DNA of 64,000 bases, taken from positions 751,501-815,500 of the forward strand of contig NZ_CP127173.1 of the NCBI RefSeq assembly GCF_030264295.1, written 5' to 3'. The notes beneath the pieces are model-generated. The model was not told the origin of the DNA. It did not search any database and was given only the letters and a program-made list of their open reading frames with translations. Both the position numbers and the translations under genes were made by a program. How positions within the stretch are numbered: position 1 is the first letter of the stretch; the number at the start of each line of letters is the position of its first letter. The DNA comes from Amycolatopsis nalaikhensis. Its GTDB lineage: Bacteria > Actinomycetota > Actinomycetes > Mycobacteriales > Pseudonocardiaceae. Below are positions 52,359 through 61,428 of the stretch, piece after piece.

Positions 52359-53350
52359 TGACGACATCGACCGCGACTCGATCGCTACCTCGACCCGTTC
52401 CCGACCCGAAGCCGATGATCCTTCCCGGCAGGTCGACGAGCGAGCAGATCCTGGTCAAGATCTTCGTGTTGATCCCGTTCGCCGCGCTGATCGCGGCAGT
52501 GCCGATCGCGTGGGGATGGGGCCTGGGGTGGACCGACCTCGCCTTGGCCGCCGGCTTCTACGTGGTGTCCTGCCTTGGCGTGACGGTCGGCTACCACCGG
52601 CATTTCACCCATCGCGCGTTCAAGGCCAAGCGTGGCCTGCGGATCGCGTTGGCGGTGGCGGGTGGGCTGGCCGCGCAAGGGCCGGTGATCGGGTGGGTCG
52701 CTGACCACCGGCGCCACCACGCGTTCTCCGATCGCGAGGGCGATCCGCACTCGCCGTGGCTGTTCGGCGCCGGGCCGGTGGCGCTGGCCAGGGGGTTCTG
52801 GCACGCGCACATGGGCTGGCTGTTCGAGAGGGTGAGCACGAACGCCGAACGGTTCGCCCCGGACCTGCTGGCCGACCGGGACCTGCGGGTGATCGACCGG
52901 CTGTTCCCGCTGTGGGTCGCGGTGACTATTGGGCTGCCCACGCTGCTGGGCGGGTTGATCGCCTGGTCGTGGTGGGGCGCGCTGACCGCGTTCTTCTGGG
53001 CTGGCTTGGTCCGGGTGTCGTTCCTGCACCACGTGACCTGGTCCATCAACTCGATCTGCCACATGATCGGCGACCGGCCGTTCGCCAGCCGGGACAAGGC
53101 GGCGAACTTCTGGCCGCTGGCGATCCTGTCCATGGGCGAGTCCTGGCACAACTCCCACCACGCCGACCCCACCTGCGCCCGCCACGGCGTACTACCCGGC
53201 CAAATCGACATCTCCGCCCGCGTGATCTGGATCTTCGAGAAACTCCGCTGGATCTCCGACGTGCGCTGGACCAACCCCGCACGACTGGCCCGCATCACTG
53301 CGACTACTGCAGAGCGCAACGGTGCACCGACCGAGGAGAAGATGCCATGA
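52358..53350 (+). CDS. acyl-CoA/acyl-lipid delta-9 desaturase
   Basis: 330 residues with HRHFTHRAF, ADHRRHHAFSD and HNSHHADPTC boxes and membrane helices like those of 32898 (LIPFAALIAAVPIAWGWGLG; AWSWWGALTAFFWAGLVRVS). About 75% alike to that paralogue by eye. It sits in a tight unit: small protein, desaturase, STAS, each overlapping by 1-4 bases. Here the coupled downstream gene is STAS instead of DUF5994. Confidence 0.88.
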   Translation: MTTSTATRSLPRPVPDPKPMILPGRSTSEQILVKIFVLIPFAALIAAVPIAWGWGLGWTDLALAAGFYVVSCLGVTVGYHRHFTHRAFKAKRGLRIALAVAGGLAAQGPVIGWVADHRRHHAFSDREGDPHSPWLFGAGPVALARGFWHAHMGWLFERVSTNAERFAPDLLADRDLRVIDRLFPLWVAVTIGLPTLLGGLIAWSWWGALTAFFWAGLVRVSFLHHVTWSINSICHMIGDRPFASRDKAANFWPLAILSMGESWHNSHHADPTCARHGVLPGQIDISARVIWIFEKLRWISDVRWTNPARLARITATTAERNGAPTEEKMP

Positions 53351-53775
53351 CCGCCGTCCTCCCGTCCGTATCGTTCGATCGCCTTCCACATGCCGCCGCC
53401 GTTCTGCCGGGCCTGCAGCCAGGTCCGGAGCCCTTGACCGTTACGGCACAGCCGGTCCCGCCCGGTACGGTCGTGCTCGCGGTGCGCGGTGAGGTGGACT
53501 TGTGCACCAGCCCGCTGTTGCAGGACGCGCTCCTCACCCACCTGCGGCACGCTTCCGCACCGTTGGTCATCGACCTCACCGACGTGGGTTTCTTCGCAGC
53601 GGCCGGTCTCACCGTCCTAGTCACCGCCAGGCAGGCGGCGGTGACGGCGGGGGTCAGGCTCTGCGTGGTCGCCAACAGCCGCCCGGTCCTGCTGCCACTG
53701 ACGATCACCGGCATGGACCGGGTACTCGACATCCACCCGGACCTCGCCCACGCCCGACTCTGCCGGAGCGGATGA
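53347..53775 (+). CDS. STAS domain anti-sigma factor antagonist
   Basis: 142 residues from ATG overlapping the desaturase stop (ATGA). VVLAVRGEVDLCTSPLLQDA, LVIDLTDVGFFAAAGLTVLV and RLCVVANSRPVLLPLTITGM form one STAS domain. The usual phospho-Ser position reads FFAAAGLT, so the phosphorylated Ser is replaced by Ala and regulation may differ. The GAF-ANTAR pair follows after 4 bp. Confidence 0.78.
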   Translation: MTAVLPSVSFDRLPHAAAVLPGLQPGPEPLTVTAQPVPPGTVVLAVRGEVDLCTSPLLQDALLTHLRHASAPLVIDLTDVGFFAAAGLTVLVTARQAAVTAGVRLCVVANSRPVLLPLTITGMDRVLDIHPDLAHARLCRSG

Positions 53776-53779
53776 CACC

Positions 53780-54523
53780 ATGCGAAATCCCCGAGTCGCC
53801 GAGATCCTGTCGGTGATCGCTGCTCGTGGGGATGGGCAGGGCGCGCTGCCCGCCAGGTTGTGTGCGGAATGCTTGTCGACGTTGCCGGTCAGTGGTGTCG
53901 GTGTGGCGTTGATGACCGCCGACGGGCCCAGCGGTGTCGTGCTCGCGGCCACCGACGGGCGGGCGCGGCAGTTGGAGGAACTGCAGTTCGCTCTCGGGGA
54001 AGGCCCGTGCGTGGAAGCGTCCTGCAGTGGTCGCCCGGTGCTGCAACCGGACGTCACGGTCGCCGGGTCGGCGCGGTGGCCGCGGTTCGGGGCCGCCGTG
54101 GTAGACGCCGGAGTACACGCCATCTTCGCGTTCCCGCTGCGGGTCGGCGCCATCCGCGTCGGCGTCCTGGACCTCTACCGCGACACCCCAGGGCCGCTCA
54201 GCGCCCTCGACCTCGCCGACGCGCTGGCCTTCGCCGACGCGGCCACAGTCGTGGTCCTGCACCTACAGGACCACGACGAGCACGGTGGTGTGAACTCCGC
54301 GCTGACCGGGCCGATCGACAGCCAAGCCGTGATCCACCAGGCGACCGGGATGATCACGATCCAACTCGGTGTCAGCCTCGCCGAGGCGATGCTGCGGTTG
54401 CGAGCGCACGCGTACGCTACGGGACGGACGGTGTCGGCCGTCGCCGCTGATGTGGTCGACCGACAGCTGTACTTCGACGACAGCGAGCCCGGCAGCACGA
54501 CGACACGCCGGGATCGGCCATAA
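53780..54523 (+). CDS. GAF-ANTAR domain protein
   Basis: 247 residues. GAF: LEELQFALGEGPCVEASCSG, RPVLQPDVTV, FAFPLRVGAIRVGVLDLYRD. ANTAR: VIHQATGMITIQLGVSLAEA, MLRLRAHAYATGRTVSAVAA, DVVDRQL. Counterpart of 31574-32371. It is the first member of the pair in both loci. Confidence 0.86.
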   Translation: MRNPRVAEILSVIAARGDGQGALPARLCAECLSTLPVSGVGVALMTADGPSGVVLAATDGRARQLEELQFALGEGPCVEASCSGRPVLQPDVTVAGSARWPRFGAAVVDAGVHAIFAFPLRVGAIRVGVLDLYRDTPGPLSALDLADALAFADAATVVVLHLQDHDEHGGVNSALTGPIDSQAVIHQATGMITIQLGVSLAEAMLRLRAHAYATGRTVSAVAADVVDRQLYFDDSEPGSTTTRRDRP

Positions 54524-54552
54524 CCCCCTGACGAGACACAGGTGGTGGGCTC

Positions 54553-55311
54553 ATGACGAGCCGGGAACAACTCCTCGCCAGCACCTTCGTGAGCCTGGCC
54601 GACACGCTGGTGGCCGACTTCGACGTCATCGACTTCCTGCACACGCTGGCCACCCGCAGCGTGCAACTGCTCAACGTCGACGCGGCCGGGATCATGCTGG
54701 CCGACCCACACGGTGGCCTGCACGTGATGGCCTCCTCCGCCGAGGAGGCTCGTCTGCTGGAACTGTACGAGCTACAGAACAACGAAGGCCCGTGCCTGGA
54801 CTGCTTCCGGTCCGGACGTCCCGTGGCCCGCGATGACCTGCCCGCGATGCGCACCTCGTGGCCCACGTTCACCGAGCAGCTACACCGGCTTGGGTTCCGC
54901 TCGGCGCAGGCACTCCCGATGCGCCTGCGCGAGGAGACCATCGGGGCGCTGAACCTGTTCCGCATCCAACCCGGCCGGCTGAGCGAGGCCGATCTGGGGA
55001 TCGGCCAGGCCATGGCCGATGTGGCCACCGTCGGGCTGATCCAGGAACGCGCCATCGCCGCCAGCGAACTGCTGGCCACCCAGCTGCAGACCGCCCTGAG
55101 CAGCCGCGTCCAGCTGGAACAGGCCAAGGGCGTGCTCGCCCAACGCGCCGGCCTGCGCATGGACGACGCCTTCCAGGTGATGCGCGCCTACGCCCGCAGC
55201 CACAACCGCCGCCTCAGCGACGTCGCCGCACAGATCATCGACGGATCGCTGGACGACGACCAGGTCCGCACGAGCCCGCACCCGAGCCCCAGCGCACCAC
55301 CCCAGACATGA
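54553..55311 (+). CDS. GAF-ANTAR domain protein
   Basis: 252 residues. ATRSVQLLNVDAAGIMLADP, NEGPCLDCFRSGRPVARDDL, PMRLREETIGALNLFR (GAF) and LLATQLQTALSSRVQLEQAK, GVLAQRAGLRMDDAFQVMRA, YARSHNRRLSDVAAQII (ANTAR). Counterpart of 30785-31531. ANTAR proteins bind RNA, which makes these candidates for partners of structured leaders in the same regions. Confidence 0.88.
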   Translation: MTSREQLLASTFVSLADTLVADFDVIDFLHTLATRSVQLLNVDAAGIMLADPHGGLHVMASSAEEARLLELYELQNNEGPCLDCFRSGRPVARDDLPAMRTSWPTFTEQLHRLGFRSAQALPMRLREETIGALNLFRIQPGRLSEADLGIGQAMADVATVGLIQERAIAASELLATQLQTALSSRVQLEQAKGVLAQRAGLRMDDAFQVMRAYARSHNRRLSDVAAQIIDGSLDDDQVRTSPHPSPSAPPQT

Positions 55312-55443
55312 CCGGCGTGCGCCACCCCCAACCGACCCCGACCGGATCCTCCGGCCAAGGAACACCAGGAACCACCCGCGGACAACACCAGCATCACCGT
55401 GATCGGCAGGAGCGCGCGGGACGTTGAGACGGGAAGCTCGTGA

Positions 55444-56643
55444 ATGGATGTACCCGCTGTTGTCTGGGTGCTGACGGTCGTCGGGGTCGTGGGCCTGCTG
55501 CTGTTCGACTTCTTCTTTCACGTCCGCAAGGCACACATTCCCACACTGCGCGAGGCGGCCCTATGGTCGGCGGCCTATGTGGGGATCGCGGTGATTTTCG
55601 GTGTCGGCGTGTGGATGGTCGGCGGTACCACGATGGGCACCGAGTACTTCGCCGGGTACGTGACGGAAAAGGCACTGTCGGTGGACAACCTGTTCGTGTT
55701 CCTCATCATCATGACCAGCTTCAAGGTCCCCCGGGCCGACCAGCAGAAAGTACTGCTGTTCGGCATTGCCTTCTCCCTGCTCGCCCGGACCGCCTTCATC
55801 CTGCTGGGCGCCGCACTGATCAACTCCTTTGCCTGGGTGTTCTACCTGTTCGGTCTGGTCCTGCTGGTCACCGCCGGCAACCTGCTCAAACCCGAAGCGT
55901 CGGAGAACCACTCCGCGGACAACCTGCCGATCCGGCTGGCCAAACGGCTGTTTCGCACCTCGGACAGCTACGACGGCGACAAGCTGTTCACCATGCGCGA
56001 CGGTGCGCGGGTGATGACCCCGATGCTGCTGGTCATGGTGGCCATCGGCGGCACCGACCTGCTGTTCGCACTGGACTCCATCCCGGCCATCTTCGGCCTG
56101 ACCCAGAACGTGTACCTGGTGGTCACGGCCACGGTGTTCTCCCTGCTGGGCCTGCGCCAGCTGTACTTCCTCATCGACGGACTGCTCGACCGCCTGGTCT
56201 ACCTGACCTACGGCCTGGCGGCCATCCTGGCCTTTATCGGGGTGAAACTCGTCCTGCACGCGCTGCACGAGAACACCGTGCCGTTCATCAACGACGGCCG
56301 GCCGGTCCCGGTCGTCGAGATCAGCACCGGCCTGTCATTGAGCGTGATCCTCGGTGCCCTGGCCGTCACCGTCATCGCCTCGCTGGTCAGCACCAAGGGC
56401 AAAGCCCAGAACGCGGTGTCCGCGGCCCGGCGCCACGCCATCGCCTACCTCGACGTTGAAACCGACCCCGCCATCCGCGAAGGCATCTTCACCCAACTGC
56501 TCGCCGAGGAAACCCAGATCGCCACGCTACCCGAGAAATACCGGTCCCGGATCCGCGACCAGGAACAACTGATGGCACTGCTCAACCGCGCCCACGCCGA
56601 ACACGATGCGGCCCAGGCCGATACGCGCAGGACGCGATCGTAG
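55444..56643 (+). CDS. TerC family integral membrane protein
   Basis: 399 residues, start ATG at 55444 (GTG at 55441 is an alternative). Nine or so membrane helices, with the family motifs EKALSVDNLFVFLIIMTSFK and GGTDLLFALDSIPAIFGLTQ; the acidic residues in these helices are the metal-binding type of TerC/Alx manganese exporters. A cytoplasmic tail of about 80 residues (VSTKGKAQNAVSAARRHAIA onward) extends past the usual end. A role in metal or tellurite homeostasis is likely. The riboswitch known from other terC/mntP genes was not seen upstream. Confidence 0.88.
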   Translation: MDVPAVVWVLTVVGVVGLLLFDFFFHVRKAHIPTLREAALWSAAYVGIAVIFGVGVWMVGGTTMGTEYFAGYVTEKALSVDNLFVFLIIMTSFKVPRADQQKVLLFGIAFSLLARTAFILLGAALINSFAWVFYLFGLVLLVTAGNLLKPEASENHSADNLPIRLAKRLFRTSDSYDGDKLFTMRDGARVMTPMLLVMVAIGGTDLLFALDSIPAIFGLTQNVYLVVTATVFSLLGLRQLYFLIDGLLDRLVYLTYGLAAILAFIGVKLVLHALHENTVPFINDGRPVPVVEISTGLSLSVILGALAVTVIASLVSTKGKAQNAVSAARRHAIAYLDVETDPAIREGIFTQLLAEETQIATLPEKYRSRIRDQEQLMALLNRAHAEHDAAQADTRRTRS

Positions 56644-56709
56644 ACGCGCCGGCAGCAGGAGTTGGAGACCCACCCAATCTGCGACCCATGGGGACGATCC
56701 GCCAGACGC

Positions 56710-57208
56710 TCAGCCGATGAGCGTGAGAGGCGTGGGGCTGAACCGTTCAGCAAGCAGGTCGTCGAGCAGGTCGGGTAATTCAGCGGGCAGGAGCTTGTCC
56801 GTGGACTGCCGCAGGTCGTGCGCCCCGACCACCAGCGGCGTTCGATCAGCCCGGCCTTCTCGTTCTCGGTGGGTTTGAGCGCGACCTGCGGTGCCGTGCT
56901 GGGGGTGCGGCCGAGGAAGACGTGCTCGATGCGGTGGTGGTCGCGCCCCTTGTAGCGGAACCGGGATTCGCGGACCCACAGCTCGCGGCCGAGGTGGTGA
57001 GCGTGATTCCGGATTCCTCGGCGAGTTCGCGGCGGGCGGCGTCGCGGAGTTCTTCGCCGTCGTCGAGGTCGCCGCCGGGCAGTTCCCACCAGTGGTGGTC
57101 GGGGTCGGCGGGGTCGAGGGCGTGGATGAGCAGCACGCGGTCGGCTGGGTCGAGCAGCAGCACGCGGGCGCCGATGCGCGGGGTGACGTTGCTGGTTGGA
57201 GTGGGCAT
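56710..57208 (-). pseudogene. NUDIX hydrolase, two frameshifts
   Basis: Frame 1 (57208 to about 57000): RIGARVLLLDPADRVLLIHA, HHWWELPGGDLDDGEELRDA, ARRELAEESGI, a complete Nudix box. Frame 2 (to about 56850): LGRELWVRESRFRYKGRDHH, RIEHVFLGRTPS, NEKAGLIERRWW. Frame 3: DLRQSTDKLLPAELPDLLDD, LLAERFSPTPLTLIG. The parts line up as one NUDIX protein of about 165 residues with two single-base shifts. It is either decayed or a region of poor sequence. Confidence 0.65.
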
Positions 57209-57482
57209 TCTGCGGCGAGTCCTCGCGGTCGGCTGACGGGATTGTGGTCCCGGCGGCCGACGAGCGGTGGATGCCGCGCGATCAGAACAAGGTCGGCTCC
57301 GGCTCGGCGTGGGGGGCCGCCGTGGCGGGGTCTGACGTTAGCAGCGGTGTGGTCGCCATCAGGGCCACCCGGCTGGCAGCCCTGCGCTTCACTCGTTCCC
57401 GGTGATCCGCGCGTAGCCCGTTGTCGGTCGAGGACGCACTCGGCCGTAGGGTTTGGCACCTGGGATCGCACCGAGGAGCTCC

Positions 57483-58448
57483 ATGCCCGCCACCACCAGG
57501 TCGTACCTGGCGTTCATGCCCCACCACACGTCGAACACGCACATGGTCCTCGCCATGGTCGACCGGGGCGACGGGCCCGAAGCCGAGACCCTGGTCAGCC
57601 TTCCCGAGGCCCTCTCGGCCACCATGCTGGCGTCGGCGCTCAACGGTGTCCTGCTGCACCAGGTCGCCGCCGAACGGCACCTGGCGGCGGTCCTGAACGA
57701 CGCACCCGATCCGGTACGAGTAGCCGTCGCCGCGTTGCTGCCCACTTTGATCGAGGCGGCCACCGAGGATCCGGCCGCGGCACGCGTGGTCCGGCACCTC
57801 CCCGTGGCCGGCGACAGGGGTTTCCTGTTGTTCCCGACGACCAACTGCCCTGGCCGCTGCGAGTTCTGCGGGACCTGCCGCGACGACTGCGTTGCGTGCC
57901 CGGAATGCGCCGACGGCGGGTGCGAGATCTGTCTCCCGGTAACCCTGACGCCGCGCACTGCTGCGGTGCTCGGGCACGCGCTGGCCGTGCTCGCCGACGA
58001 GGCGTACGACTATGTCTACAGGACCGGCCTATGCCGCGGTGGCGAACCTGGCCCCCTGGGTGCCGTGCCGACCTGCGTCGCGAGCCTGGATGAGTGGTTC
58101 CTGCGCCGTTACGCCCGATCGTTCGATGATCTCAGCTCTGATCTACAGGTCGGCCGGCATCCCACGCCGGCCTGCACAGCCGAGGAGATCGCCCTGGATC
58201 TGGCGATCCGCGATGCTGAACGCCTCTACCACGACGAAGACGAACTCATCAGCGATCTGGAGACCGAACTCCCCGCCTCGCGTTCCGACTACAACTGGGA
58301 CACCCTGCAGGACGTCCTGTTCCAGGACAAGGATTACGAAGGCTTGCTCGGCTTCCCAGAAGCACTATCGCCCCGCGAGGCCGAGCAGTTGTTCGACCAG
58401 TTCGGCAACACAGCACCCCGCGATCGCCATCGCGGGTTCCGCCGTTAG
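57483..58448 (+). CDS. Cys-rich hypothetical protein with repeated CxxC clusters
   Basis: 321 residues from ATG at 57483 with GAGGAG four bases upstream. The centre holds CPGRCEFCGTCRDDCVACPE then CADGGCEIC: nine Cys in under 30 residues, arranged like multiple zinc fingers or two iron-sulphur sites. The flanking domains are helical and acidic; the N-terminal half contains ALNGVLLHQVAAERHLAAVL. No catalytic family recognised. It is followed, convergently, by a GIY-YIG-like gene. Confidence 0.6.
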   Translation: MPATTRSYLAFMPHHTSNTHMVLAMVDRGDGPEAETLVSLPEALSATMLASALNGVLLHQVAAERHLAAVLNDAPDPVRVAVAALLPTLIEAATEDPAAARVVRHLPVAGDRGFLLFPTTNCPGRCEFCGTCRDDCVACPECADGGCEICLPVTLTPRTAAVLGHALAVLADEAYDYVYRTGLCRGGEPGPLGAVPTCVASLDEWFLRRYARSFDDLSSDLQVGRHPTPACTAEEIALDLAIRDAERLYHDEDELISDLETELPASRSDYNWDTLQDVLFQDKDYEGLLGFPEALSPREAEQLFDQFGNTAPRDRHRGFRR

Positions 58449-58463
58449 ATCAACTTCGGCCCC

Positions 58464-59162
58464 TCAAGGTTGCTGCCGCGGGAATGGCGCAGGAGCCGAC
58501 GGTCGGGTAGGTACGCGGTCATGAGGATTCACTGCGGCTTCCAACGCGGGATGTTCCTTGTTCCCGATGGGCCACACCGCGCCGGGTGACACGTGGGTGG
58601 TCGAGGTGGCGATGTTCGGCTTGTTGTGCTGGGCGGTGATGCGGTTGCGCATCTGCAGGGCGTCCTCGCGATTCTCGCAGGGCCAGGCTTTCCACGACTG
58701 CCAAACCACGCCGTCGCGGTGCAGCCGTTTCAGGTGCGCCCGGAACGCATGGGTCATGCCGATGCGCACGGGGGTGCCGGCGTTGCCGAACAGCACGTAG
58801 ACCACGTGCGTGCCACGAAGCGGGAACACCGAATCGTCGAGTCCTTCCCAGCCGGTGTTCCCGCTCCAGGTGCCATCCGGGCTGTTGGGAATGGCCTCGG
58901 CCATGCGCCGCAGGGCGTGGCGGTCGTAGGGGATGATCTTTTGCCAGCGTGCGGCGAATCCGGTGATGCCTCCGTCCCGGACGAGGTCGTAGGCGGCGAG
59001 CAGTCCTCGCGCGTCCAGGTTTCCCGCGCGGTGCGCCGCAGCGGCTTGGCGGATCAGCTCGTCCTCTGCGGCGAGGAGCTGTTCGAGCAGCGCCGCGCGC
59101 TCGTCGTGCAGCGTGCGGACCCGTGCGGCTGCCGCGTCGAACGCCGACCTGTCGGAACTCAT
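58464..59162 (-). CDS. GIY-YIG-like nuclease domain protein
   Basis: 232 residues from ATG at 59162 (AGGAGG eight bases upstream; the ATG two codons earlier is too close). An N-terminal coiled coil (AAARVRTLHDERAALLEQLL, AAEDELIRQAAAAHRAG) precedes a GIY-YIG-like segment: HVVYVLFGNAGTPVRIGMTH, AFRAHLKRLHRDGVVW, with Tyr, Gly, Arg in the usual order. The final catalytic Glu region is not certain. Possibly a DNA-cutting or regulatory protein. Confidence 0.55.
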   Translation of the reverse strand: MSSDRSAFDAAAARVRTLHDERAALLEQLLAAEDELIRQAAAAHRAGNLDARGLLAAYDLVRDGGITGFAARWQKIIPYDRHALRRMAEAIPNSPDGTWSGNTGWEGLDDSVFPLRGTHVVYVLFGNAGTPVRIGMTHAFRAHLKRLHRDGVVWQSWKAWPCENREDALQMRNRITAQHNKPNIATSTTHVSPGAVWPIGNKEHPALEAAVNPHDRVPTRPSAPAPFPRQQP

Positions 59163-59168
59163 CGGCAT

Positions 59169-59626
59169 GGCCTCCTGACTCGTCGTGGGTCAGGATCGCA
59201 ACTCGGACCGCCACAGCGGCGCTGCGACGCGCGGGTCTGCCCTTTGCGCCCGTTCAGGTGACGACCACGATTCCGGTGTGCCGTCACTTTCGGTTACCGG
59301 CCGCGTTTCTTGAGCCGGTCCGCCCAGGGCCACGCCGACTGCATGACGTAGACCAGCGTGTCACCTCGACTAGGGCCATGCGCCACCATGCCGGTACCGG
59401 GTCGCAGACCTTGGGTGGGACGTCGGCGTGGACCTTGAGCCGGCACACGCGCGGGTCGGTGACGAGTCAGGCAGAGCCGGAGCCCATCGTGGGACTCGTT
59501 GCCGGCGAGGGTGGTCTCGGACCAGGCGGTGACGCGCGGCTGGTCGAGCACACCGCGTCGCGCATCAGGGTTCACGGATTGGTCACGTCCCAGGGAGCGT
59601 GACCAACTCGTCGGCGGGCCGCTGGT
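59169..59626. other. unassigned stretch
   Basis: About 460 bases with only short mixed frames (on the minus strand VCRLKVHADVPPKVCDPVPA and DTLVYVMQSAWPWADRLKKR appear in different frames). May be a decayed gene; nothing can be named. Confidence 0.3.
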
Positions 59627-59800
59627 TCAGGGTGTGGAGGACGATCGCCTGAGAGCTTTGCGCCGGACGGCACCGATCACGGCGGTTCCGACGAACAAAA
59701 CGACGCCGACGATGCCCAACCACATCAGTCCCTCCATGGCGAACCCGACGATCGAGACGATCAGCCAGACCACGAGTAGTACGACTACGAGAATGAGCAT
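59627..59800 (-). CDS. small two-helix membrane protein
   Basis: 57 residues from ATG at 59800 with GGAGG five bases upstream: MLILVVVLLVVWLIVSIVGF, AMEGLMWLGIVGVVLFVGTA, then a basic VRRKALRR end. Two membrane helices with little else, resembling small actinobacterial stress-related membrane proteins. It is 23 bp downstream of the DUF5994 gene, so probably in the desaturase-DUF5994 operon. Confidence 0.65.
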   Translation of the reverse strand: MLILVVVLLVVWLIVSIVGFAMEGLMWLGIVGVVLFVGTAVIGAVRRKALRRSSSTP

Positions 59801-59823
59801 GTCTGCCTCCACGGTTTGCAAAT

Positions 59824-60391
59824 TCACGTGATGCGAATCCGATGCCTATCGGGCGGGGCTGGGGACGCGGTCGGGTGTCGATCGGTGTTGCGGACGTAGC
59901 CGCCCTCGGCTTCCCAGCGCTGCTCCGGGATCGGCTCCGTCGCTCCCGGCCGAATAGTCTCGGCAGGAGCGCGCTTCTGGGGTGGAACACCGTTGCTGGC
60001 CAGGATGTCCGCGACGGTGGCGGTGCTGTCCGCGCCGGCGGCGGATCGCGTTACCGCCCTGGCCACGCCACCCGGCGTGTGTGGCGGCACGACCAGCAGA
60101 CTCACTCGACGGGCGTTCGTCCCGATCACGGTCACGGTGTGGGGGTCGATCGTGTGGAAGCCCTCGTACCGGATCACACGGCCATCCACGGTCTGCTTGC
60201 GTGGAGCCGGCTCCCAGAGGCCGAGGTTGTAGGCGATGCGGCCGACCGGGCCGACCCAGGGGTGCAGTGCCGAGACCAGTTCGGGAAACGCCGTTGTCGG
60301 ATCGAGCCGACCGTGGCCACCAGCCGCCGTCCACGCTGCCGATGGCGGCGCCGGCAGGTTTCATCTCCAGTCGCGGTTCATGGCGTGTCAT
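59824..60391 (-). CDS. DUF5994 family protein coupled to a desaturase, frameshifted
   Basis: Starts at ATG 60391 (AAGGA four bases upstream) overlapping the TGA of the desaturase (ATGA). MTRHEPRLEMKPAGAAIGSV then DGGWWPRS is in one frame. From about 60310 the family continues in another as LDPTTAFPELVSALHPWVGP, GRIAYNLGLWEPAPRKQTVD, GRVIRYEGFHTIDPHTVTVI, RVSLLVVPPHTPGGVARAVT and a QRWEAEGGYV end. A single-base change near 60310 would restore about 188 residues. Confidence 0.7.
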
Positions 60392-61428
60392 ATCGTCCTT
60401 GCCTCCGTTTCGTGTCGAAGTGGAGCGCCGACGGCGCGCAGGTGGCGTAGGACGTACCCGTAGGAGCGCACGAGTCCGCATTGGGCGTAGTCGATGCGGT
60501 GGCGGTCGCAGAAGCCCTGAACGAGTGCCTGGGCCCGGCGCAGGTTGGGGCGCGGCATGCTGGGAAACAGATGGTGCTCGGTCTGGTAGTTGAGTCCACC
60601 GAGGACGAAGTCCACCCATCGGCCGCCGGACACGTTACGGGACGTCAGGACCTGTTTGCGTAGGTAGTCCAGCCGGTGACCCGGTGGCAGGGTGGGCATT
60701 CCCTTGTGGTTGGGCGCGAAGGAACATCCCATGTAGACACCCCATAGTCCCTGGTGCACGGCGATGAACGCCAGCCCGGTCAGCGGCGACAGCACGGCGA
60801 ACACAGCGGTCAGGTACGCGGCCAGGTGTGCGATCAGCAGGCCCGCTTCGAGCCCACGCGCCCTGCCGTCACCGCGCCACACGTGCTTGATGCTCGACCA
60901 GTGCAGGTTCAGCCCTTCGAGCAGCAACAGCGGGAAGAACAGGGCAGCTTGGTGCTTGGCCATCCAGCGCAGGAACCCGCGCTTGTTCCGTGCCTGGTCG
61001 CGGGTGAAGGCCAGTGCGGGGATGTCGAGGTCCGGGTCGTCGTCCTCGTGGTTGGGGTTGGCGTGGTGGCGGGTGTGCTTACCGACCCACCAGTCGTAGC
61101 TGAGTCCGACCAGGCCGCCGTGCAGGTAGCCCACGGCGTCGTTGGTGCGGCGGTCGCGGAAGATCTGCTTGTGCCCGGCGTCGTGGCCGATAAACGCGAG
61201 CTGGGCGAACATGGCCGCGAAGAACACGGCGGTGAGCAGCTGCCACCACGAGTCGCCGATCGCTACGAACGCCACCCAGCCGGCGGCGAACACGGCCAGG
61301 TTCGCGATGATCTTGACCAGGTAGTAGGCGTGCCGCCGGTCGAGCAGTCCGGCATGCCGAACCTCCCGCGACAGTGTCGCGAAATCATCGTCTCGGCCTC
61401 GTCGCCGCGTCAGAGTCACAGAAGTCAT
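60388..61428 (-). CDS. membrane fatty acid desaturase (linoleoyl-CoA/delta-6 type)
   Basis: 346 residues, ATG at 61428. FIGHDAGHKQIF, KHTRHHANPNHEDDDPDLDI and YQTEHHLFPSMPRPNLRRAQ supply all histidine boxes. Very like the gene at 41287 along its whole length, including LLDRRHAYYLVKI and DSWWQLLTAVFFAAMFAQLA. It is coupled to a DUF5994 gene by a 4-nt overlap, mirroring the delta-9 desaturase/DUF5994 pair at 32455-33911. Confidence 0.87.
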   Translation of the reverse strand: MTSVTLTRRRGRDDDFATLSREVRHAGLLDRRHAYYLVKIIANLAVFAAGWVAFVAIGDSWWQLLTAVFFAAMFAQLAFIGHDAGHKQIFRDRRTNDAVGYLHGGLVGLSYDWWVGKHTRHHANPNHEDDDPDLDIPALAFTRDQARNKRGFLRWMAKHQAALFFPLLLLEGLNLHWSSIKHVWRGDGRARGLEAGLLIAHLAAYLTAVFAVLSPLTGLAFIAVHQGLWGVYMGCSFAPNHKGMPTLPPGHRLDYLRKQVLTSRNVSGGRWVDFVLGGLNYQTEHHLFPSMPRPNLRRAQALVQGFCDRHRIDYAQCGLVRSYGYVLRHLRAVGAPLRHETEARTI

